Of a stretch of 64,000 bases of DNA, positions 23,901 to 36,177 are shown one piece after another (position 1 is the first letter of the stretch; every line of letters starts with the position of its first letter). The stretch spans positions 67,260,835 through 67,324,834 of the forward strand of contig CM054178.1 of assembly GCA_028829895.1 (NCBI GenBank), written 5' to 3'. A program made the position numbers and the translations under genes. Below the pieces are notes generated by a model that saw nothing but the letters and a program-made list of their open reading frames with translations, ran no database searches and had not been told where the DNA came from. This DNA comes from Sinotaia quadrata. Taxonomy: Eukaryota; Mollusca; Gastropoda; Architaenioglossa; Viviparidae.

Positions 23901-26900
23901 TACTGCAATGTACATACACTTCTTGCCAATTTTTAAAAAAAAGTATTGTTCTATTATTCCTGGACTACAAAGACATTTTTACCCAGTGAAGACCATCAAA
24001 AATTGCACCTAGTCCCAGTGAGGTCAATGATAATGTCAGCAAAATATTGTTCTATTATTATTAGAGTACAAAAAGATATACATAATTCCAGGTGTTCATC
24101 TATACCCAGTGAAAATTAAACAAAGTACTGTTCTATTATTATTGGACTATGAAGGAAAATCATGGTGTTCATTTTCATTGGACAGCAAAGGAACGAAAAC
24201 AAAATTGGATGGAATTTACCCAATGAAGGGCATCAAAAATTGCACCTAATCCTTTTGGGACTGATGCGGAACTTTATGTTTATGGTGTCAGCAGTCTTGC
24301 TCTCTCTAAACGATCCTTGAGCAAGCTCTCACCCCAAGATAAAGACGGACAGTTAGAAAATTTGAGGAATGATAACAATAATAAAAGGCAATTTTACAAA
24401 ATTTGGGTGTTCAAAATCTATATAAAATGTTAAAATATTTTTTGTTTTAAATCGTTAAAGAATAATGAATAAGATGTAATATAATGCATACCTAGAGTTT
24501 ATAATTATTATATTATAAGAGTTACTACAGACAAGTACCCTTCTGAATCTTCCATTGTAATGCAAGCACTTGATATCATTCATAAGGGACATAACTCTAA
24601 ATTGAAGATATTTACAAGAGATTCTAAAGAGTGAATATATTATATTTTCTTTGCATAAAGACAAAACTGCAGATTATTTCTGACCCTACCAATAATCACC
24701 AATGACTTTTCTTGATCATGAAAGTAAAAAAAAAAAAAAATAGAAGAAGATTCAATTAAATAAGGGCTCATGTAATCAAGAGACACCTAGACAGAGGGTT
24801 GATAGCATTCCCTCTGGAGTTAAAAGCCAAAAATGAAGATACAATATTTTTTGTTTATTGGTTTCCACCAGCTTGATTCTTAAGTCCTAAGGAATTAATT
24901 TAAGGGGGAGTAGGGTACTTCTCATGTCACAAATATTTAACTTCTAAAGTCAGAGTGTAATATTACATGATATGGACTAAATAAAAAGGGGGCCAAGAAC
25001 AAGATAACTATGTGTTACTCAAAATTATCAGTAAATGCAATTAAACTATTAACTAACTGCTAACTATATGAATTTAGAAATAGCTCTTAGAAGAAATGTT
25101 ATTGAGGCAAAGAATAAATAAAAATATTAACATACTATTATCTGAAGATGATAATTCAGTTTTAAAATTGGAATAAATCAGTTAATTGATAAATATTATA
25201 TAAATGAGAAGTAGTGTGCTTCATTTTCTTTCAAAATTTTAAAAATTAAATATTAAACTGTCATATGTGGCATTAGAAATATGAAAAGCCAACAAAGTTT
25301 GTTTTTTGAACTTTGGAATGTTTGTTTAATAATAACATGGAATTTTTCTTTCTTTCTGAAAATAATTCAGTGTGGTAGTCTGATATAAAATATTTTAACT
25401 CTGACATTCTTAAATTGTACAATGACATTAAGTGATGAAGTAAATTTGAATCATGAAGGAAATAACAAAGGCTATTACAGCCATAATAATATTTCACTGA
25501 TTATTTGCAGCACAGTTACATAAAAGTCAATTTATTAGATTGTTCTGAGACAATTCACTGACAATGGTGGGAAAGACAGTTTTGTGTTTCAGATTTCGTG
25601 AACTTTTCACTACTGTGCAACAAAGAAATAATGAGTACACCTCAAAAAATCAAAAAGTTCTAAACACAACAATACATGTAATAACAATTTATGTACTTTC
25701 TTAAGAAATGGTTCCTTTATCTCTCAATGAGAAAGTTCATTTTATAAGGAAAATAAAAGTAAATAATCAACGATAACACAACAACACAAATTAACATCCA
25801 CAAACTGGATAAAGTGTAAGGTTATAACACAAACACAAACCTGCAACATAAATTTTTCCATCACACACCGTTACTCCAGCCCCAGCTCGTTTGGCTTTCA
25901 TATTTGGGGCCTCGGACCAAGTATTGGTTTTGGGGTCAAACCTCTCCACAGCACTGTAACTGATTGTCCTGTCCTCTCCACCTGTCCAAAAATAAAAAAC
26001 AAACAATTTTATGATTTTTTTATATTCTTTAATACACTGTGTGTATAAAAACATAAGTCATATGCCTTATTGTTCTTCTTTACTTAATTTTGTAATTAAT
26101 ACCAAATAAGCAATAGTAGCTAAGCTGGCTATTTTTCCCTTTATTTCTGAATGGATTACTTCAAAGTAAGAAACTTCAACCTTATGTTTCTTTATCTTAA
26201 TGGATTAAGATGATCACTAAATTAGCAAACTTTTAAAATATGAAAATAAATGCAAGTTAAGTTTTACTTTTTAATAAACAATGTTAACACCTGTCACAAT
26301 TATTTTACAAAAGTCTGATTCCAATATGACCAGTAGGTAATGAAATCCAGTTTCATAAATAAGTAACACATACCATTTACATAAATAAGTAAATTTCAAA
26401 TTAGGACATTTGTACCAATTGCCTTAATAATACATGCCAATTGCATACATAAATAATATGCACTATATACATAAGTACCTATACTGCATTTACAGTAAGT
26501 ACTAACTATATTAATAAGTATTACTTCTGCATGCACAAGTAATACTTACTCATTACATTCATAAGTAACACATACTAATTACATGCATAAGTAAAAGGTA
26601 GCAAGTACATATTTAACAGGTACCAATTGCATACATAAATAACATGTCGCAATTATATACATAAATAACATGTCGCAATTATATACATAAATAACATGTA
26701 CCGATTACATACATGACAACCCCATAACATTAATTAATATACATAAGGAACATGTACGTTACACACATAAGTAACTGTACCAATCTAAATAATACATGTA
26801 CCAATTTTATACTTAAAAAATAAACATCAATTGCATACACATTTAACATACTGATTACAAACATAAGCAACATGTATAAGTTGCCTATATAAGTAACACA

Positions 26901-29900
26901 TATCAATTGCACACCTAAGTAAATAACGCATACCAATTACATACACAAGTAACAGATATTAAGTAAATAACATACTGAGGGGCAGATATCAGATACACAT
27001 GTAACATGTATCAGTACTTATATACATAACACATAGCAATTACACATATAAGTAATGCATACCAATGACATGCATAAGTAACACCAATTACATACATATG
27101 GAACATGTACCAATTTTATACTTAAGAAATAAATATCAATATAAATATCAATTGCATACATATGTAACATGTATCAGTTAAATACATAAGTAACACATAC
27201 CAATTACATACATAAGCAATATACCAATTACAAACATAAGCAGTATTACCAATCACATACATAAGTAATGTACTAATACATAAATAACAAGTACCAATTA
27301 TATACATCAGCAACATATACCAATTGCATATACATAAGTAACATGTACCAATTACATGCATAACATGTACCAATTACATAAGAAACTTGTAACAATCACA
27401 TGCATAAGTAACAAATATTAATTGCATACATAAAACATACCAATTGCATACAAATAACCACCCACTGCAGCTACAGCAATGAAAGACCGAGCTTTGCACA
27501 TGTCTGACTTTTCAAACCACTGCTTCATGACGGGATCATAGCACTCTGTGCAGCGTAGATATAACGTATCATCTTGGGTTTCCATCAAGGCACATTCTCC
27601 ACCCACTGTATATAAAAGACCATCCAAACTGGCAGCACCAACTGCTGTTCTGGCAATGTGCATTTCAGGCTGCAAGAAAAAGGAAAACAAAAAGATTCTG
27701 TTTAGCTGATAATAAATGAATCAGAGATCATCCAAACATAGGTGAAATATTCCCCCACCCACCTCCATCTTTAACATCTGTCACACAAATACTGAAGTCA
27801 GGATTTTGCAACATTAACAATGGACAGATGAATCATAAAACTTAAAGGTTTTGAAGTTGAAATAATTAATAAATGCTTTACGCTATAATGCAGTTTTGTA
27901 GTTGTAAATAAATTCAGTTAATAAAGAAAACTGAGTAAAGTCAATTGTTCTGAAAAACAAAAAGACAAAAAAGTTATGTGACGTTTGTGATATTATGTTT
28001 TTTTTCCTCCACACAAGCAAGTGCACATACTAAGTTAGTGTTTTATGTTCAAGATTGGCTCAGGTTAGCAACCAGCAAAATACTACAAGAGACAAATACT
28101 CCTATCTCACTCTTACTTCATGGAAATATAACCTTTCTCTTCAATTTCTTTTCTTGCTTGCTGCAAATGTCATAAGTTGTGTTCATCTGCTTTTAGAGTG
28201 CCAACCTTCAGTTGTTTGCTGTTTGGCTTCTGGATCTGTACAGTCATTTGACAGATGACTTGGAAAAAAGGTAAAAGTAAGATTTCTTTATGGGACTGGA
28301 GATAAGGGACTGTTCTAAGCCATGTTTACATAGAGCATTTGTGAGCAGTATGCAAAAGCAAAGTTGTATTTTTTTGTTTTTCCTTTATTTTTCTGTTGCT
28401 CATACAAACATAACTGTAGTTACTGCTGTAGATGCAAAGCACATTAACAGTTTGGAGAGAAAAGCTAGGGCAATAAAGTTGACAGTGTTAAGTGTCATTT
28501 AATTAGGAAAATAAAAGGTGAAGCATCCATTTTTTTGCCAGCTATCCTTTGTCTTGCAAAATACTGGATGTGAATCTTTCATAAAGGAAAAGCCTTGTTT
28601 TTGTCCAATTTATATCACATATATTTTTTCTGGTCCCAGAGGGGTCTTTTCTTTGCTTTTAGCAAATCCAGAAACACCATCGCTAATGTATGTCAATTAT
28701 GTTGTGTTTTAAATGCAAGCATACAACTAAGAACATGCTAGCTACATGATCAGATCAGTGAGAATGAGAATACAAACAATCTGTTGTGCTAAAAATATCC
28801 AAACAAAGATATTTGATATTCACATTTGGATTATGTCGTGTTTTAAATGCAAGCATACAGCTAAGAACATGCTAGCTACATGATCAGATCAGCGAGAATG
28901 AGAATACAAACAATCTATCATTGTGCCAAAAATATCCAAACAAAGATATTCGATATTCAGTGGATAGTGTTGTGTGCAAGCACACATATGTGTGTGTGTG
29001 TGTGTGCAGAGGAGGGGATGCAATAAAAGCACATCTGTATGTTACTGCCTACAACCAATGTCAAGCACACAGACTTCTAGCTTGGGTGAGTGTCAGTATA
29101 GAATATGCTGTGTTTTTTGTGACTCAGTCCACTGGCAATCAGGCTTTTTGCTCAGCCATCCAATCTTCCAAGAGAAGATTGAGTGGCATTTATGACATGT
29201 ATCATGTCCTCAATGGCCAGAGACCATGTTGTTTGGATGGCATTTGTGACATGCTACACGATTTTCTTCATTGGCACTTGAATGGCATCTGTGATGTGTC
29301 AAGAAACACTTTCCCCCTTGGTCCAGGGCCACTGGCACTTGGATGGCATCTGTCCTCAATGGCCAGAGACCATGTTGTTTGGATGGCATTTGTGACTATG
29401 CTACATGATTTTCCTCCTTGGCACTTGAATGGTATCTGTAACTTATGCCTTATACTTTTCTTCCTTGACCTAGAGACACTGGTATTGGGGGGCACCCATG
29501 ACTTGTGTCACAAACTTTTCTTCACTGACCCATAGCTACTGGCTTTCAGATGAGAGTAAGAAGAGAAATGATGGTCCCAGTTATTATGCCCCGAGTGAGT
29601 GAGTGAGTGAGTGAGTGAGCAACACTGTAGCTATTCCTCTCCTCACTCACTAAGTTGGCAATTTAGCTAATTCAGCATCAATCTTGGTGACTATTCAATT
29701 TACAGTTATAAAGCAGGTCACGATGCTGGGATTCTATTGTATAGAGTTACCTACTCCTCCCCTCAAGACAATAAATCCTACGTGTTAACTATTTCAGTGG
29801 CAGAATTAGGGCAAAAAGTTAAAACTCCAAATACACTGGTACTCACAACTATGAAAGACTTCAGAGCTAATGATTTTAGCATAATGCAATATAAGTGATG

Positions 29901-32900
29901 AAGATATTTACCCTTCTGGATGAATGCATTGGAGAATGAAACAGGTGACAAAAGGCAACAGGGCATAATTCAATAATTAAGGAAGTTGGGGTGTTGATGT
30001 CATATATTGGCAGTCCTTGGGCTATGCTGATCTATATTAATACACTTAATTGGGTCAACCAATAGAAATGAAAAGTGCAAGTATCGGGTGATGCCTATCA
30101 CATTCTTACAGTTAGTGTTTGCAACATCTTGTGCATACCTTCCTAAAGTGCTTCTTTGCCATTAACTATGCTATTAATCTTTACTATTGCAAATAACAGT
30201 AGCATAACAGTGATGTGAAAGATGATGGTACATCAAAGAAGCATAAAGCAATTATGATTGAGGAGAAGTGCATAAAATCTGATTATTAAAATCTGATTTA
30301 AATAAGGCTTCCCAAAGCATAAGCAATATAAAAATTGATGACTGACTGTATAGCTGTCAAATAAAGCCCTTGAAAAGAATGGCCATTAAGAAAAAAAACT
30401 CTCATTATGGAGGGCTGCTTACCTCACAAGAATGGGCTCACACAAAATAAACATGAATTACTGAGCCAACTGCAAAGCATACTAACTGTTCTCAATACTC
30501 AACTGACAAAACCATGCAAAATTCATAACATGAAACATGACCACAACATAACTTTCACACTTCCAATCTCAGCCAAAACAAAACAAAAAGTACAACAGAT
30601 AACAATCACACCAAAACTTACACTGAAATGATATAGATAAGTTAAGTGACAGAAGGAAAATAATCTTCAAAACTTTTCTAAACTTCTCAGTAACATAACT
30701 TGATGTAGTATGATAAAGCAGTAATGGTAGTTAGGCTTTCTTCTGAAGCCTTTAATTTTGCTCCCTCCAGTCTTTTTCTGTAACTTTGGAATCACCTAGG
30801 GATTAGCCATTAACCAGGTTATAAACTGTGGTAAAACAGCTCAAACTATTGTGGAACTTGATTTGTATTTGTATGGCTGAAACACAACATAATTCATGTA
30901 AATAATTACAACAGTCATTGGGGACTTTTTCTTAAACAAAACTGGCCACATAAAGAAGAAAAATGTACACCACTCACCATTTCAAACCACTCGTTCAACA
31001 AAAAGTCAAACCGCTCCATGCTGCTAAGTTGGCACTGCGTGCTATTCCTCCCACCAATGACATAAATACAAGGTGGCTGAGCACGGGGGGTTATCCTCTC
31101 AAGCTCAGAGCTATCCTGTTTTGTTCGAATGGCCTTGCTAATAAGAAGCTGGCACTGTGCACAAGTACGAAAAAACTCTGACTTAAGAACGACATTTTCC
31201 AGAAATGTAAGGTCCAAAAGAGCCAGTCGAATATTTTGAAGAATTTTACAGGCATTAGGCCGACGCTCTGCTATGTCATGTCGTATCCAGGAACATGCTG
31301 CTTCAAATACCTGTATTTAATGATGAATATAATATTACTTCTAAAATCAAATTCAATTACTTCTTAAATTCAAATACCCATATTTAAAACTATTTCCAGA
31401 ATCTACAATGAAAATTAAAAAGCAATACAACTTTTATTAAATAATGTATAATATAGTAAACTATTCAAGATATGTATATTTAAAGTGAAATCATAAAACT
31501 ATCTAAACAGTAATCTTTTTTTTAAAAAAACACATACATTATGTGCATTTGTATTTACAAAACTTAAATGAATTTATTTAAATATTGTAACATTTAGTAT
31601 ATCCAAACAATGCAAGACAATACACAAAGAAAGAATGTAAGTGTATGGTCTATGTCTGCATGACATTGCCTTCAAATCCCATGTAAATAAAACCATCATT
31701 GAGGTATAAGTAATGTAATCATAATGTGAACAAAGCTTTAAGACATTTAGAACAAAAATATAAATACTCTTTTCATTAGCTTTCTTTTCCTTTTTTCCAA
31801 AATTTTTGTTTAAATTAATTTAATTTTGGGTGGGTGGGTGCATGGGTGGGATGTAGATCTTGATGCAAATAACCCTGCATTTAGAAGAATAATTTGGCAA
31901 CAAAAGAAAAACAAGAACATATAATGCTGCCCACTTGCCTGATTTTCATTAGTAACATGCAGCTTGTCACTTTTTAACAGCCCAATCAACTGATCTTCTG
32001 TCAGCTCAAAGAATTCTTCTGTGCTTGTGACCAGAAGGAAATTTTGAAAAATAAACTCTCGTGCTATTGACTCCAGTTCTGTGCATGCATACATGTCCGC
32101 AAAACGATGGATACCTGAAAATTTGCACAAAGTTCTTTATTTGCCTTCATTTCAATAAATATTTAATGGAAATGTGCTCAGACTAGGGAGTTCTGTTGAT
32201 AAGATGACAAAAATAATTGTCTGATGAAAATATGCATGAGTATCTTCTATAAAATAGTTCATATCTCAAAGTTTATGTGCATAATTAAATCACGGCTAAT
32301 TATTATGGAATGATCAACTAAAATAATTGGTATGATGGTCTACTAAGATAAAGGACAGTCTTTAAGCAAAATGTATTTGAGAAAGTACAAAATAAAATGC
32401 CTGAAAAAATCAAGTCATTTTTGGAAAAGCCTAAATATTATTCAACATATGCTTATAAGGATTCCATTTCTTCTACCTCTGGTTTATTCAAAACAAAAAT
32501 TGTAAACATATAGCTTTGCATTCTTATCAACTATTTGTCAAATGTACTGTCACCTTGCTGTTGTGTAAAATTGTACAATATCTTTTTGTTTTAAAATGAT
32601 CTGCAAATATAATGCTATGCTCTGAATATATTTCCATTATATTATTATTTAATTACTTACATTTATTTTTCAAGATTATCTAGACTTTCATTTATCTAAG
32701 TCTTGCCCAGATAAACACGTTTCTACTCAATAAATAAAATTCATAATATTCTCTCACAAATCCTAAAATTTCTAAAATGAATAAGCTAAAGTATCAACAG
32801 AAACAAAATCAACATACCCAGACAATTTGTAGGGGTGAGATGAGATTGCAAAAAGTGTGCACACATATTGCGTAGTGATGTCAGACCCAGCAAACTAGCA

Positions 32901-33707
32901 CCTTGCAGAACATGCTGCACATTTTCAACACTGATTTCTATTGAACAAGTGTACATGAAATCCAGCAATAGGTCCATCGTCTCAGCCTCTATGCCATGGA
33001 TATCCACTGTGTCACGAGCTGATTCCAGCATGCCATTTGTAAACATTGCTCGTAAGTAGGGGCTATAACCTGCTAACACAACCTTAAGAAACAGCAAACA
33101 TAAAAATTCCTAAATGATAATTTACTTTTACCATAAATCATGTAAAAAGTATAATAAGGACATGATGAAAATGTAATTTAACTGAGAATCCTGTGTATAT
33201 TTTCTTTCAGATTATCACATATATATATATAAATATATATAACTGAATTGTTTAAAATAATTTTTTTTCTCTACGAAGTTAATTTTACATGAAATTGCTC
33301 AATGACTTGTAAAAATCTTTGCATGCACAAAGATTTTGTTGTGTCTTATAAAATGAGTGTTTCAATATGAAAGTGAGCGTGTGAATATTCATCATTTCAC
33401 ATAAGTGATGTGTATAAAGATTACATTTGTATGGAATAATACAATTACACTTAGTTATAGCTGCATATAACACCCAATTATACTAGAGTACTTAACATCG
33501 ATGATGGCAAATCTCATGTACATAGGTTTACTTACAATAAATGAAGCTACCATTTGTACCAATCAAATTTACCTTGTGTGCATGAAATTTGGCCCCATTC
33601 ACATTCAGAGTGACATCACACAACTGCTCTTGTAGCCGCAATTCATGCATGACACTGAAAGCCTTAGCAGCATGGCTGTGCATCTGGAATGTCCTTGAGT
33701 CAATCAT
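20703..33707 (-). CDS. Kelch-like BTB-BACK-Kelch protein, 564 aa, eight coding exons
   Basis: Exons in coding order are 33707-33573, 33082-32818, 32114-31939, 31310-30978, 27669-27441, 25981-25841, 23388-23196 and 20925-20703. All phases agree, giving 564 residues, the usual size for the family. The BTB domain begins at CDVTLNVNGAKFHAHK and ends near the second exon; BACK fills exons three and four; six Kelch repeats follow, each with a GG pair (IGGR, VGGE, IGGE, AGGY, FGGR, CGGF), enough for a six-bladed propeller. Proteins of this type usually join Cullin-3 through BTB/BACK and bind the substrate with the propeller, leading to its ubiquitination; a role here is inferred. The start is the first ATG after the acceptor at 33719. 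I could not assign it to a numbered KLHL, and the substrate is unknown. Confidence 0.95.
21090..22660. repeat. About 49-bp minisatellite in kelch intron 7
   Basis: The best units (22080-22660) contain AAGCAATACTATGGTAG, AAATATCTAACATCTTCT and AAAAGTACTGAAAC, about a dozen near-identical copies. Towards the left the units decay through forms with ACTCTGACAGCAGTGTCCAGC to AGTAATGTAGCAAGCATGG. The order of decay suggests that the right end was amplified last. Confidence 0.9.
21173..21369. mobile_element. Non-autonomous hAT element (MITE), 197 bp
   Basis: The ends are CAGGGGTCACCAAC and its exact inverse GTTGGTGACCCCTG. Both sides carry the 8-bp duplication ATCTAGCA (21165-21172 and 21370-21377). 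Those ends and an 8-bp duplication define the hAT superfamily. The interior has no coding frame, so it depends on a transposase elsewhere. It landed inside the intron 7 minisatellite, and the duplicated word is part of the minisatellite unit. Confidence 0.93.
23196..23388 (-). CDS. Kelch gene exon 7, Kelch repeats 4-5
   Basis: The acceptor is ATTGCAG before 23388 and the donor GAAAG|GTGATG. In phase 1 it encodes GGYDKILHTD, then SMECYDPDLQEW, then YIYAFGGR, typical of two Kelch blades. It has no frame longer than its own ends, so it is easy to miss. Confidence 0.95.
23389..25840 (-). other. Kelch intron 6
   Basis: This 2,452-bp GT-AG intron has a short (TG)n run at 23414-23431 and loose repeats at 23945-24260 built on TATTGTTCTATTATTATT and ATCAAAAATTGCACCTA. 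No other coding content is seen. Confidence 0.8.
25841..25981 (-). CDS. Kelch gene exon 6, Kelch repeat 3-4
   Basis: The exon is 141 bp, phase 1 to 1, exactly one Kelch unit: GGEDRTISYS, AVERFDPKTNTW, then GKIYVAG. The acceptor is TGGACAG and the donor GCAG|GTTTGT. Confidence 0.95.
25982..27440 (-). other. Kelch intron 5, mostly minisatellite
   Basis: This 1,459-bp GT-AG intron consists largely of the array at 26340-27440. The array runs right up to the donor site of exon 5. Confidence 0.85.
26340..27450. repeat. About 26-bp minisatellite reaching into exon 5
   Basis: About forty degenerate units contain TACCAATTACATACATAAGT and AACATG on the + strand. On the transcribed strand the unit reads AATTGGTATGT or AATTGGTACAT. 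The final unit overlaps the exon 5 donor ATTG|GTATGT at 27441, and the coding bases for YLYAIG match the unit. Confidence 0.88.
27441..27669 (-). CDS. Kelch gene exon 5, Kelch repeats 2-3
   Basis: The acceptor is TTCTTGCAG before 27669 and the donor ATTG|GTATGT. It encodes PEMHIARTAVG, LLYTVGGE, TECYDPVMKQW and YLYAIG, one blade and the start of the next. Confidence 0.95.
28700..28957. repeat. 134-bp tandem duplication
   Basis: The word TTTTAAATGCAAGCATACA at about 28707 recurs 134 bp later, and the two halves stay alike through AACAAAGATATTTGATATTC or a near match. Few changes separate them. Confidence 0.85.
29163..29530. repeat. Degenerate repeat in kelch intron 4
   Basis: The words GGCCAGAGACCATGTTGTTT, GGATGGCAT and TTGGCACTTGAATGG recur with variable spacing. 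The array is open in one + frame by chance. Confidence 0.65.
30978..31310 (-). CDS. Kelch gene exon 4, BACK domain end and Kelch repeat 1
   Basis: The exon is 333 bp, phase 0 to 0. It begins VFEAACSWIRHD, the conserved BACK helix, continues through NIRLALLDLTFL, and ends in the first blade YVIGGRNS with SMERFDFLLNEWFEM. The donor is ATG|GTGAGT and the acceptor AATACAG. Confidence 0.96.
31311..31938 (-). other. Kelch intron 3, GC-AG type
   Basis: This 628-bp intron starts GCAAGT after CAG and ends AATACAG. GC is needed to keep phase 0 between exons 3 and 4; the nearest GT four bases on would break the frame. Confidence 0.85.
31939..32114 (-). CDS. Kelch gene exon 3, BACK domain
   Basis: The exon is 176 bp, from phase 1 to 0. 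It encodes IHRFADMYACTELESIA and TEEFFELTEDQLIGLL, the core BACK helices, ending VTNENQ. The acceptor is ATTTTCAG. Confidence 0.95.
32115..32817 (-). other. Kelch intron 2
   Basis: This 703-bp GT-AG intron (donor CTGG|GTATGT) is AT-rich with no further content seen. Confidence 0.8.
32818..33082 (-). CDS. Kelch gene exon 2, BTB domain C-terminal part
   Basis: The exon is 265 bp and encodes VVLAGYSPYLRAMF, LLLDFMYTC and LTPTNCLG, the canonical BTB core and the start of the linker to BACK. The acceptor is TTCTTAAG and the donor CTGG|GTATGT. Confidence 0.96.
33083..33572 (-). other. Kelch intron 1
   Basis: This 490-bp GT-AG intron (donor CACAAG|GTAAAT) has a short AT microsatellite near 33218-33240. 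Confidence 0.8.
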
Positions 33708-33718
33708 AACTGTTGATG
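33573..33718 (-). CDS. Kelch gene exon 1 of the CDS, BTB start
   Basis: The acceptor ATCCCTAG ends at 33719, then eleven untranslated bases, then ATG at 33705-33707. It encodes 45 residues, MIDSRTFQMHSHAAKAFSVM, then the BTB opening LQEQLCDVTLNVNG. Since a clean acceptor precedes it, at least one non-coding upstream exon must exist. Confidence 0.9.
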
Positions 33719-35246
33719 CTAGGGATACAACAATTTTTTTTTTCAATTTACAAAATACTATCAAGCTGCTAGATCTTGGCAGGGGTGTTTTTTCATTTTT
33801 ATTTGTAAGAAGAGAAAAAAATAAATCAAATGTCCTGTCAAATAATTATAACTGATTTGACAACTTAAAAAATCTATTAAATGGTGGGGTAAAAAAGTTT
33901 CTTTGTCATCAATAGTTACACGTTGCCCATTTTTGCATATTAATAATTGCTCATGTATATAATGCAGGTGTGTTGCTCTTCAGTGTGTGCTATTGACACC
34001 ATAGGCAATGACAGAAATAGGAGAGAGACTAAGAGAGAGAAAGAGAGAATGTAATCATAAGCAACGTTGTGTATTAAGCAGGATTCATGTAGGCTGCAAA
34101 AGAACTAAGAGTTGTTTTATTTATTTAGTTATTTGAGTATAGTTAGTTATCACCTCAGAAAATTTACTTATTAACAAACATGTTGAACTTTATGATCTTT
34201 AAACATTTTCTATACAAAAAGTTGCATATATTCTCTCCTTTTACTCCTCTCTTACTGTAGCCCACCAAATTCTTAATCTTATTTCAAGATCATTCTACTT
34301 CATCTGAAGTATCACCATGCAAAGTCTGTGAAGTGAGATTACCAAATAATAATTTCACAACAGTTATCAAATGTAAATATAAAATTAAAACTCTCATCTT
34401 CTTAAAATTATTTCATTATACATGCAAGTCAAAATTTTAAATAGAACAATAATAATAATGATGATAAAATGTTAATGAATTTGCCACATTTAAAAATGTT
34501 CCTACAAATTGTTTCTTTTGTCTCTATTCCCAAATCTTTTTTACAATAAACATGAACTAAAGAATGTAAAATGCAACAGAAGATTCCACTAAAAGAAACC
34601 TCTCACAAATCAAATATGCTGAAATTATATAACTGCAAAGAAATAAGAATATAATTTAAGAGCAAATAATATTTATAATGTTGATCTATGCTATTTATTT
34701 TGTATAAACCTATAGATAAATCAACTTTTTTTCAGTTTTAGAGTTGTAACATTATCTTTTACAGTGTAGAAACGATGCCTTGTGCGTTATTAACTTATTT
34801 ATTATTTGCTATTTATTACACTTAGTTATTTTTTTTATAAGTAATTTCAGTATTTATTATAGCTTAATTACTGACATACCAAATATACAGCTTCTAATTC
34901 AATAAGTGTATACATAATTATATAATTAAAGAACAGGTCTGTAAACATTAATTTATTTCGAAAACAATATTTTAATACTGCAAGTTAATTTAATATTTAT
35001 AATAAATGAACACGCAATTTAAAACTGAAATCAAACGTAAAATATATTTTAAAAAATGTTTCAAAAATGTATTTAAAAAGCTCCGATTTGTTTGTCTCCG
35101 AATACATATACATAATGAGCAAATAGGCCTATAGGAACTGTGAAAGCCAACAGTACTTCTAAAATTCTTCCGTGTTTATTCAAACTTAACTAAACAAATG
35201 CTTATAAATGCTATAATGAAAACTAAAAGAAATAATATTTGCATAC
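33719..35246. other. Probable intron in the kelch 5' UTR
   Basis: This AT-rich stretch has no coding content. It begins on the minus strand with a possible donor GCG|GTATGC at 35246 and ends at the exon 1 acceptor. A purine run GAGAGA is at 34021-34050. Confidence 0.35.
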
Positions 35247-35480
35247 CGCTTCAAAAAAAATTGCTTCGGTCAAATAAGTGAAATGTTTGATAATCAGTTA
35301 TGTGGAAAATGGTTTTGACATCAACATCGGTTTTCGTCATTTTCTTTGGAAGCCATGATCTCCGGAAGTTGATTATTTGTTTTGATCCGCGAGAGTAAAT
35401 TTCTCTTGCATAATATTTGCACCGTAAAAACAGAATATAGGTCAAAACAAAACGAAAATTATGAAAACGGTAAATCACTA
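35247..35480 (-). other. Possible kelch 5' UTR exon with a short upstream ORF
   Basis: On the minus strand a possible donor (GCG|GTATGC) closes a less AT-rich segment. It holds ATCATGG at 35354-35356, opening an 11-codon frame that ends in TGA at 35321. The left edge is a guess. A transcript read would be needed to confirm it. Confidence 0.3.
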
Positions 35481-36177
35481 ATTTAGCTTAAAATATTTTA
35501 CTAATCAGCAACTCATAAAAAAGGTACTGAATTTAAAAAAAACAACGAGTATTAACAAACACGAATTATTTTTGTTGCTGTTTGTTTATTCAGTCCGGTT
35601 TAGTTTCGGATTTGAAGTGCAGTTTGCTTTGGTCAAATTGAAAAACATTCATTTGTCGTCTTATCGGCCTCGCTTTCTACATCATTTTAAAACAGATCTG
35701 GCAGAAACTCGGTTGTTCCCCCCCCCCCCAATATGTTTCAGTCGCTTAATCCATTTGACAATTTTTGTTTTCAAAGCAGCCAAGCACTGACCGAAGATAG
35801 TCGTATAAAAAGAAAAGAAATAGTTTTAAAAAAAAAAACTCCTGCCAGAGGTCAAGCAGGCACTGATACTTCATAATGAAATTAAATTAATATAACGTTT
35901 TGTATTAACTATTCTGGTAACGTTTTTCATTCTCCCACCGTGTCATCTAACATTCTAACTGAAGTATTGTTATTTTGGCGTTAAAGTCGCATCAACAATA
36001 CTATGTTTTAGCACCGCGAGACCGGATTGCTATCGTTCGGAGATCTTTACGATCATTATTATTATTTTTCAACAAAACATAACAAAACACTAAAATTAGA
36101 CAAATGATGATCGAACAAACAAATGCTCAAAGGACCAGAATATGTTGAAGACAAGTTCTTATCGGCAAAATAAAAAA
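35481..36177. other. Non-coding DNA, likely promoter side of kelch gene
   Basis: No coding or repeat feature stands out apart from a run of ten or more C at about 35720-35729. If the preceding exon is real, the kelch promoter lies here. Confidence 0.35.

Larger units (their letters stand above)
27670..30977 (-). other. Kelch intron 4
   Basis: This 3,308-bp GT-AG intron contains a 134-bp direct duplication (28700-28957), a short (TG)n run near 28990-29006, and a degenerate array (29163-29530). An open stretch over the last is repeat-born and not a gene. Confidence 0.8.

Noticed and set aside
28921..29535. 204-codon open frame on the + strand
   Set aside because: It lies antisense within a kelch intron, and its 3' half is a degenerate tandem repeat. 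The protein has no family features.
20703..33707. Naming the kelch gene as a specific KLHL member
   Set aside because: The domain layout is common to the family, and my recollection of KEAP1, KLHL10, KLHL18, KLHL20 and IPP gave no close fit.
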